From contig NZ_KZ987724.1 of assembly GCF_003614185.1 (NCBI RefSeq), positions 2,147,360 to 2,211,359 of the forward strand: a DNA stretch of 64,000 nucleotides. The letters run 5' to 3'. The notes beneath the pieces were generated by a model. The model searched no databases and had not been told where the DNA came from. It saw nothing but the letters and a program-made list of their open reading frames with translations. The stretch's first letter is position 1, and each line of letters opens with the position of its first letter. Positions 58,858 to 64,000 of the stretch are shown in pieces. A program made the translations under genes and the position numbers. The stretch comes from Paenibacillus aceti. Lineage in GTDB: Bacteria > Bacillota > Bacilli > Paenibacillales > Paenibacillaceae.

Positions 58858-59133
58858 TCAGTCTTTAACTCCCAGTGTCTTTTCGTGAGGTTTTGTATTA
58901 ATAGCCCGCTTCTGGCTTGACTCTTCTTGCTCTCCGGTTAGATGGACTTGAATCTTGTGTACAGATTCAATCAATGAGCCAAATCCTATGAAGAAAAGGC
59001 CTCCAGACAAAGCGGAAACAACTACAATTATTACCGTTTCTATTGGTTGGCCAGATACCAATATAAATATTCCAAAAAGAATTCCAAGAACAACCATGAC
59101 CGAACCGAAGCGCTTCAATATATTGTATATCAT
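58858..59133 (-). CDS. Two-helix membrane protein in prophage
   Basis: A 91-aa protein with two membrane helices (SVMVVLGILFGIFILVSG and VIIVVVSALSGGLFFIGFGSLI) and a charged cytoplasmic tail (TGEQEESSQKRAINTKPHEKTLGVKD). No family recognised. It starts three bp after the stop of the stalk-domain gene, so the two are cotranscribed. This pair may be cargo rather than structural. Confidence 0.65.
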   Translation of the reverse strand: MIYNILKRFGSVMVVLGILFGIFILVSGQPIETVIIVVVSALSGGLFFIGFGSLIESVHKIQVHLTGEQEESSQKRAINTKPHEKTLGVKD

Positions 59134-59136
59134 GAT

Positions 59137-59715
59137 TTATTCCTCTAACTTAGAAAGAGCTTCTTCTACCAACTTCAAATCTTGTTGGCATTTTTCTAAC
59201 TCAGGATCGAATAGTGTTTTAATTTCGTTATTTATCTTCTCTATTTTTTCTGTCCCTGATTTTATTAGGTTGATATCAGTTGTTGAAGAATTGGTTTCCT
59301 GAGTTTTTTCGATCAAGTCTAACAATTCCTGTTTACCTGAGTTCAAAATCTTAATCTGGTTTTCGAGATCTTTCTTTTTCTCATCTAGCCTTTCCTTAGA
59401 CATATCTAAATATTTGTTGGAAGATTCCGTTTTTGACTGATCGGCATTCCCTGAATCGGTTGTAATATAAATTGTGTCACCATTCAAGGTTAATACACCT
59501 CCTATTGCATCTGAAATTGCACGAACAGGGGCATTTGTTCTACCTCCAATAACAGCTCCTTTATCTTGCAGTTTCTGTCCATTTATTACAACGTTTAATT
59601 CTCCAGATACTTTTTGCCCGACAAGACTCTTAATCTGTGCAGCAGCCGCACTTCCAGACGTTGCTATAATCGCCCCAATTAAGATGCCGACCAGTAAGTA
59701 AGACCATTTTTTCAC
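59137..59715 (-). CDS. Secreted stalk-domain protein in prophage
   Basis: A 192-aa exported protein. A signal peptide (WSYLLVGILIGAIIATSGSAAAA) is followed by a stalk/copper amine oxidase N-terminal-like domain (VSGELNVVINGQKLQDKGAVIGGRTNAPVRAISDAIGGVLTLNGDTIYIT). A long coiled coil ends it (SKERLDEKKKDLENQIKILNSGKQELLDLIEKTQE). It is likely a surface protein expressed from the prophage or late in infection. Start is GTG with GGAGGG. A host-encoded relative of the first domain is at 47167-47727. Confidence 0.72.
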   Translation of the reverse strand: MKKWSYLLVGILIGAIIATSGSAAAAQIKSLVGQKVSGELNVVINGQKLQDKGAVIGGRTNAPVRAISDAIGGVLTLNGDTIYITTDSGNADQSKTESSNKYLDMSKERLDEKKKDLENQIKILNSGKQELLDLIEKTQETNSSTTDINLIKSGTEKIEKINNEIKTLFDPELEKCQQDLKLVEEALSKLEE

Positions 59716-59758
59716 AGAACTCGCCCTCCATTGGTAGTATTATCCTACCATTATACTA

Positions 59759-61957
59759 TCATGATGGACGATTAGTTGTGAAGTAAAGACCACTAGGAGG
59801 CCAGTTTTGATTTTCTGTCCTTCCGTGATTGTGTGTAGGCAAAGCGAAATTGTGTCCATGACTTTCGTAGTCATTTCTCAAAGAATTAATTTGTGATTGT
59901 AGATAATTTAATTGTGATGATAAACCAGATATATTTGAAATAGACAAATCAAGCCCACTTACCGAATACCTAAAATTAACATTCCCTTGAAATGTTGTTT
60001 CACCTTGTACATATATCGGATTACTTGTGCTGTTTGAACCCAAAAACAGATTGTTTGAGAATAGAGTTAGCCCACTACTTCGATAGGCATTTATTTCACC
60101 TGCATATCCTCCATTAGAACCCCAAAAGGATATAGAAGCAACATCATCATTTGAACTAGTAGTTATAGCAATTCGGTTATTTCCGTTACTATCGAAAGTC
60201 CCAAGTCCGGTTGAATTGATCTGAATCATCCGTCCAGAAGCTGCTGTTCTCAGAGTAGAACCTGTTATTAAAGAAGCTGATATATTGCCTCTGAAATCTC
60301 CGCTTTGCGCTACCATGTGTCCTGATGGATCTACCGTAAACGTTCCTCCACCAACATTAATTGAGGAGCCTATAATAGCCCCTCCTTGAAAGTTAGAGCT
60401 ATTAATCTGAGCTGAATTAGCTGTAAGCTTATTAGCTACTAAGTTACCTTTCATATCAACTCTAAATGGTGCGCTGTTGAAATTAGCATGACCAGCAGCA
60501 ATGCCGTTTGTATTGATTTGGGTAACGTCGTTTCCGCTGCCTATCAACATAGAAACGAAATCACCAAACTGGCCTGTTACCGTTTCGGCTAATACGCCTT
60601 TAGCAGTGATTGCAGCCCTAACCGTTTTCCATCCATCAGTTGAAATCCCAATTCCTTTGGATGTAAGCCGAACCTGTTCTAATGGATTTGTTTTCTCTTG
60701 GGCTAAAATACCGCCCTCTGGAGGATATATAAGTTCCGTTTTACTATTGTTAATATCAGCTATGACTTGTTTTGCGGCAGCTTCGAAAACCTCTGTTCTT
60801 ATCTTGCCGTTAGAGAACATATTATCGACCAGGTCTTTACTCTTTTGGAGATCCGCTATGATATCCTCGTAATCATGTGGCCTGACGTTTGAAATGGTTG
60901 GTTGGCTATGTTTGTCTTTACTATAAGGATATTCAATCAATTCAGTTATTCGAGCCTTAAGCTTGTTCATATCCATTTTAGGATCGATACAGGTTACTAC
61001 ATCGCCTAGATTCGGCTTAGGCTCTGTTTTATCGATCTTAAAAAGGTCTGCTGAAGATATAGTTGCTTCAAGCTCTGGCTGCTCTTGCTCACGTAACTTA
61101 TTGCGCATGGCTTCCAGCAGGTCTTCTGGATCTTCGATATCCTGATTGATAAGTTCTCCATCATAAAAAGGAACGCTATCACTCGCCCAATATGAAGCGT
61201 AAGGAGAGATCAGATAGTTAACCTCCAGCTTACCATTCACTATGGCTCCTGGGACTTGTGAGAGCAGCGTACGTTCTTCTTGGGTCAATTTAGATGCGTC
61301 CATTCCTATGAATGTACGACCATCCTTCATCTGCCCGAATAAGCGAGTAACAAGCTTTTCACCAATATCCTTGAACGAGCTACTAACGATGTTTTTCTTG
61401 AGCCGGTACTGTAATCCGCTGTCGGTTCCGATCTTCTTCTTGAGGTGGATAACGAAATTATCCGGTTCCACTTCACATTCATACATCTTGATTACATCGT
61501 TAAGAGCCTGTAGGCAGTCTCCGCGCCCCCAATCCTTAACGTCATGCAAGGCGAATGTATCATGAATCTGAAACTTGAAACGCCCACCTGTAGCCGCTGT
61601 AATAGAGTCTGTAAGCGTTGTAATATGAACACCATACGCCTCATCGATATAACTGGAATAAGGGAATTTAAAGTCATTAAGTTTGAACATAACATGATTG
61701 CAATAGATGTTCGCTGTAAGTTTTCTTCCTTCCCGTGATCTACTTCGGGACTGAATGACATAAAACTGGCCACGCTCATCTCGAACGTGGCCTTTGATTT
61801 TAATCTTCTCCTGATAATCTTCGCTTGTCATCGGGACCATGAATGTTAATTCATAGTCGCTGTTAATACGTCTTCGGCGTTCTATATCATATGCATCTAT
61901 TAATGTGCCAGTGCGCCTCATGTTTTTATCAAATACTTGCATAGTTTTATTAGGCAA
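59759..61957 (-). CDS. Phage tail endopeptidase / minor structural protein
   Basis: A 732-aa tail tip protein. The N-terminal 350 residues match the prophage endopeptidase tail family (Prophage_tail), with RTGTLIDAYDIERRRRINSDYELTFMVP and HDVKDWGRGDCLQALNDVIKMYECEVE. A middle baseplate-like stretch is followed by a C-terminal beta-rich fibre-like region (QTEGGAIIGSSINVGGGTFTVDPSGHMVAQSGDFRG-type repeats). It probably helps cell-wall penetration or receptor contact. Starts at a TTG with AAGGGGTG. Late operon. Confidence 0.85.
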   Translation of the reverse strand: MPNKTMQVFDKNMRRTGTLIDAYDIERRRRINSDYELTFMVPMTSEDYQEKIKIKGHVRDERGQFYVIQSRSRSREGRKLTANIYCNHVMFKLNDFKFPYSSYIDEAYGVHITTLTDSITAATGGRFKFQIHDTFALHDVKDWGRGDCLQALNDVIKMYECEVEPDNFVIHLKKKIGTDSGLQYRLKKNIVSSSFKDIGEKLVTRLFGQMKDGRTFIGMDASKLTQEERTLLSQVPGAIVNGKLEVNYLISPYASYWASDSVPFYDGELINQDIEDPEDLLEAMRNKLREQEQPELEATISSADLFKIDKTEPKPNLGDVVTCIDPKMDMNKLKARITELIEYPYSKDKHSQPTISNVRPHDYEDIIADLQKSKDLVDNMFSNGKIRTEVFEAAAKQVIADINNSKTELIYPPEGGILAQEKTNPLEQVRLTSKGIGISTDGWKTVRAAITAKGVLAETVTGQFGDFVSMLIGSGNDVTQINTNGIAAGHANFNSAPFRVDMKGNLVANKLTANSAQINSSNFQGGAIIGSSINVGGGTFTVDPSGHMVAQSGDFRGNISASLITGSTLRTAASGRMIQINSTGLGTFDSNGNNRIAITTSSNDDVASISFWGSNGGYAGEINAYRSSGLTLFSNNLFLGSNSTSNPIYVQGETTFQGNVNFRYSVSGLDLSISNISGLSSQLNYLQSQINSLRNDYESHGHNFALPTHNHGRTENQNWPPSGLYFTTNRPS

Positions 61958-61971
61958 AGTATCACCCCTTT

Positions 61972-62490
61972 TTAGTACAAGAACTTATCTCGATGGGTTA
62001 TTCTGAATAAGATCGTTCTTCCGGTTGCTGGGTCTGTCCAGGTAAGATTGTTAGTCCCTAGATTAAGATCAAAGAAATCACCTTCATACAAATGTGACGC
62101 ATTAACTCCGTTCTGTGTGATTTTAAACTTTTCAGAATCGATCACGATCTTATCTCCAGGAGAAAACGGGCCAGTAAATTCAATCTCATCGACATGATAT
62201 CTACTAGCCTTTCCCTGCAAGGAAGAAATACCATGCATAATAGCTGATGCCATTCGTTCTAAGTTGCAGGAAGCTGACACGCCACTTTCAGCGTCCATTC
62301 TGGCTACAAAGAAAACTTCACGAGTAAAGTCAGATTGCATCCCGCTATACCCGCCTAATACGGCTCTACCACCTACCTCTACCGTTGATTTTGATATCAT
62401 ACCAGCGCATCCGTTAAGCACTGCTCGACCAAAAACAAATGTTGTTAGTGGACGATTATAAGGCGTTCTGTTGAATGGTCCTCCAAACAT
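61972..62490 (-). CDS. Phage tail protein with Dit-type C-terminal domain
   Basis: A 172-aa tail protein. The C-terminal part (EFTGPFSPGDKIVIDSEKFKITQNGVNASHLYEGDFFDLNLGTNNLTW) matches the siphovirus distal-tail-component C-terminal domain. The N-terminus (FNRTPYNRPLTT, NGCAGMISKSTVEVGGRAVLGGYSGMQSDFTREVFF) is Gly-rich beta, a possible short accessory domain. It is much shorter than full Dit, so it is probably a variant. AAAGGAAG precedes the ATG. Confidence 0.75.
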   Translation of the reverse strand: MFGGPFNRTPYNRPLTTFVFGRAVLNGCAGMISKSTVEVGGRAVLGGYSGMQSDFTREVFFVARMDAESGVSASCNLERMASAIMHGISSLQGKASRYHVDEIEFTGPFSPGDKIVIDSEKFKITQNGVNASHLYEGDFFDLNLGTNNLTWTDPATGRTILFRITHRDKFLY

Positions 62491-62527
62491 ATTCCCACTT
62501 CCTTTAGGTCAGGAAAATTTTCCTTGG

Positions 62528-62668
62528 CTATTCAAAATCAATTCCGGTGATCTCCTTGTACTGCTCCGCCGTGATCTCTCCAAACGGATTGGACTCAGTG
62601 ATCACCGCACCCTTCAGGGCATCCGCTGTTACCCATTTCATCGTAAATGCTAATGTCCAAAACTTCAT
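62528..62668 (-). CDS. XkdX-family protein
   Basis: A 46-aa peptide: MKFWTLAFTMKWVTADALKG at the start and EITAEQYKEITGIDFE at the end. The closing Y-K-E-I-T-G is the hallmark of XkdX proteins found between tail fibre and lysis genes in Bacillus phages. It overlaps the previous gene's stop by four bases (ATGA). Confidence 0.85.
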   Translation of the reverse strand: MKFWTLAFTMKWVTADALKGAVITESNPFGEITAEQYKEITGIDFE

Positions 62669-63210
62669 GCCTGATCCGCTCCTTTTAATTTAATGACTTC
62701 AAGCTTGGTTGCCGCCAGCTCCGCACCTAAAGCACCGATAGTCTGTTGCTGCTGTATACCCTCTAGCTTGGACTGTACAAGCTGTTCTCCCATACTACCG
62801 ACTAACGCCTGCTGCTGAATGTTTTGTAGCTTCATGGCCGTCAGTTCTTCGCCTAGCAGATCGGTCGCCGTTGGCTCCTGCGGCTGCGGCTTAGTCAGCT
62901 CCTCTATTTCCTCCGCGCTCAATCCTTCCGACCAATACCCCGATGGATCGGTCTGCTCGCCCTCTTCCCTCGCTTCCCACGCCGCCAAATCAAACTGCGG
63001 CAGATAAAGCCCCTGCGGTACCGGCACACCAACGATGTACCCCGCAATCTCTGGTTCGGTCTCTTCCTCTTCTTCGTCAACTGCCGCCTCGATATCGGTT
63101 TCCGTCTCTGGCGGATCGGCATAAAAAGGGACGACACCGGAAAAGGCATCGTCCACTAGCGTATCCTCTATATAGAGGCCGTCTGTATTTACTTTAGGTA
63201 CTGCTTTCAA
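62665..63210 (-). CDS. Phage tail-region protein
   Basis: A 181-aa acidic protein. The N-terminus MKAVPKVNTDGLYIEDTLVDD leads to an acidic Pro-rich middle, and the last 65 residues hold repeats of the form LGEELTAMKLQNIQQQ, LVQSKLEGIQQQ, LGAELAATKLEVIKL, likely coiled. This fits proteins between the fibre and XkdX in Bacillus/Paenibacillus phages. The TTG at 63210 has AAGGAG at eight bases; the GTG at 63219 abuts the ribosome site. Confidence 0.72.
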   Translation of the reverse strand: MKAVPKVNTDGLYIEDTLVDDAFSGVVPFYADPPETETDIEAAVDEEEEETEPEIAGYIVGVPVPQGLYLPQFDLAAWEAREEGEQTDPSGYWSEGLSAEEIEELTKPQPQEPTATDLLGEELTAMKLQNIQQQALVGSMGEQLVQSKLEGIQQQQTIGALGAELAATKLEVIKLKGADQA

Positions 63211-63222
63211 GTTGATCACTCC

Positions 63223-64000
63223 TTATTGTTCGGCTTCGAATACAATCCCATCTAGTGACGTCCACTCATTGGCAGTTCCCTGCACAATAATCTCTCCTGT
63301 TGGGTTAACACTACAATGCATAGGAACTTTTGTTCCAATATTTGACCCAACTATGCCGAAATTATACTGTAACTTAGGGCGGTAACCAACAGGAAGCTGA
63401 AAAACAACTGTACCAAGTACCCCATTTGAAATAAGTCCTACTATATGAACTAAGCCAAATTGATCCTTATAGTATTTAGCAATAGTGCCTTTTGCACCAT
63501 ATCTTATCCATCCATTTAGTAATGTCGGCGTAATCCACCCCGGCGCATCCTTCTCCGCTTTCTCCATCGCCAGCACCGATACACCGTGTAACGCTTCGGC
63601 TACGCCTGCGGTCAAGTCAACAAGCTGCGCCTTTTCGTTAGCGGCTATCTCGCCAGTGATCGGGACAACTGGCGATTTGTCGAGCTTGAGGTAAGTGACG
63701 CTGTAGGCTGCGGATGGGTCGTAGCTTGATAGACTTATATCAGCGTACTCGTTCCCACCGCCATAATTTGCTTTTTGAACATTCCATCCCTTATCAACAG
63801 CACTGTTTTTAAAGATTTCCAAGAATCTGTCTAACTTATTTTTAAGACCTGAACCGGGATAGTTAGGAGAACTTGGAGCATTGATTCCGACGTATCCAAG
63901 TCCAGTGTTTATATACGGATTCGTCCGTTCCCGCAACACAATCCCCGTACCTACTTCTATCGCGTTATCTCCCTCAGAAAGAGTCAGGCAGCCTTCATGC
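63223..64000 (-). CDS. Phage tail fibre-like protein (5' end beyond window)
   Basis: The frame stays open to the right edge, so only the C-terminal 258 residues are present. It has beta-rich, Gly/Asn-containing sequence (CLTLSEGDNAIEVGTGIVLRE at the left of the visible part, VVPITGEIAANEKAQLVDLTAGVAEAL in the middle, FGIVGSNIGTKVPMHCSVNPTGEIIVQGTANEW at the end), as in tail-fibre or collar proteins. Late operon, first visible gene. A GTG at 63939 is an in-frame codon, not necessarily the start. Confidence 0.7.
   Translation of the reverse strand, partial: HEGCLTLSEGDNAIEVGTGIVLRERTNPYINTGLGYVGINAPSSPNYPGSGLKNKLDRFLEIFKNSAVDKGWNVQKANYGGGNEYADISLSSYDPSAAYSVTYLKLDKSPVVPITGEIAANEKAQLVDLTAGVAEALHGVSVLAMEKAEKDAPGWITPTLLNGWIRYGAKGTIAKYYKDQFGLVHIVGLISNGVLGTVVFQLPVGYRPKLQYNFGIVGSNIGTKVPMHCSVNPTGEIIVQGTANEWTSLDGIVFEAEQ

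Larger units (their letters stand above)
51598..64000. mobile_element. Prophage, left portion (continues past right edge)
   Basis: From the 3' end of tRNA-Val onward the genes are phage-like: a control region with a LexA-type protein, small rightward genes, a promoter-flanked three-gene cassette, then leftward lysis and tail genes. The lysis module lies toward the tRNA, so this is the attachment end downstream of the late genes; the integrase and replication genes should be outside the window. No att duplication can be seen because the far end is not in view. The reading frames differ in style from the chromosome to the left. Confidence 0.85.

Overview
The window reads as chromosome of a low-GC Gram-positive spore-former, most likely Paenibacillus or a close relative. 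Gene content and order are Bacillales-like (ylbG-ylbF, rpsD, acsA/acuA-acuC, ccpA, ytxJ, aroK-aroA, ylaN). Ribosome sites are strong AGGAGG types with frequent GTG/TTG starts, promoters are classical sigma-A, and the phage lysin carries an SLH-like tail. This is judged from protein recognition alone, without a database search.

Region 1 (1-51.5 kb) is ordinary chromosome. From the left: HAD and PHP phosphatases with a LysR regulator; ylbG and ylbF (RNA-maturation Y-complex); a bacterial XPB helicase with a partner protein; a lipid-anchored fumarate-reductase-like flavoprotein behind an apparent Fnr-type promoter; an ArsR-SulP pair; a peptidase; an FtsW-family flippase; Asp23; a Ca2+/H+ antiporter; ylaN; an HPr-like protein without the phospho-histidine; an M29 aminopeptidase; a GAF-GGDEF diguanylate cyclase; rpsD behind a structured S4 leader; and a class A PBP. 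A carbon-metabolism block follows (acsA, acuA, acuC, MTA/SAH nucleosidase, ccpA, ytxJ, ptsI, aroK-aroA, gnd). AcuA and AcuC reversibly acetylate AcsA, and a near-consensus cre between acsA and acuA links the block to CcpA, encoded 3 kb away. Next come an MFS transporter, an arginine/lysine decarboxylase and small genes. A 164-bp inverted-repeat element recurs near 19.4 and 43.5 kb. Periodic intergenic motif arrays lie at the left edge and at 50.2-50.7 kb.

Region 2 (51.6-64 kb, running off the right edge) is a prophage end abutting tRNA-Val(GAC). Read from the right edge, the leftward late genes are fibre/tail, XkdX, tail-tip, tail endopeptidase, small membrane and stalk-domain genes, XhlA-like protein, GH25 endolysin and holin. 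A terminator follows the holin. Beyond it is a separate three-gene unit (55.07-56.84 kb) with its own strong promoter and terminator, in the position where Gram-positive temperate phages carry lysogenic-conversion or defence genes. I recognise none of its three products, and it is the best candidate for an undescribed system. Further left is a control region: a LexA-type DNA-binding domain without its protease half, two GAAC-N4-GTTC sites and a perfect 20-bp palindrome between divergent promoters, and two near-identical promoters each with paired 14-bp operators exactly 21 bp apart. No integrase is visible apart from a possible C-terminal remnant next to the tRNA.
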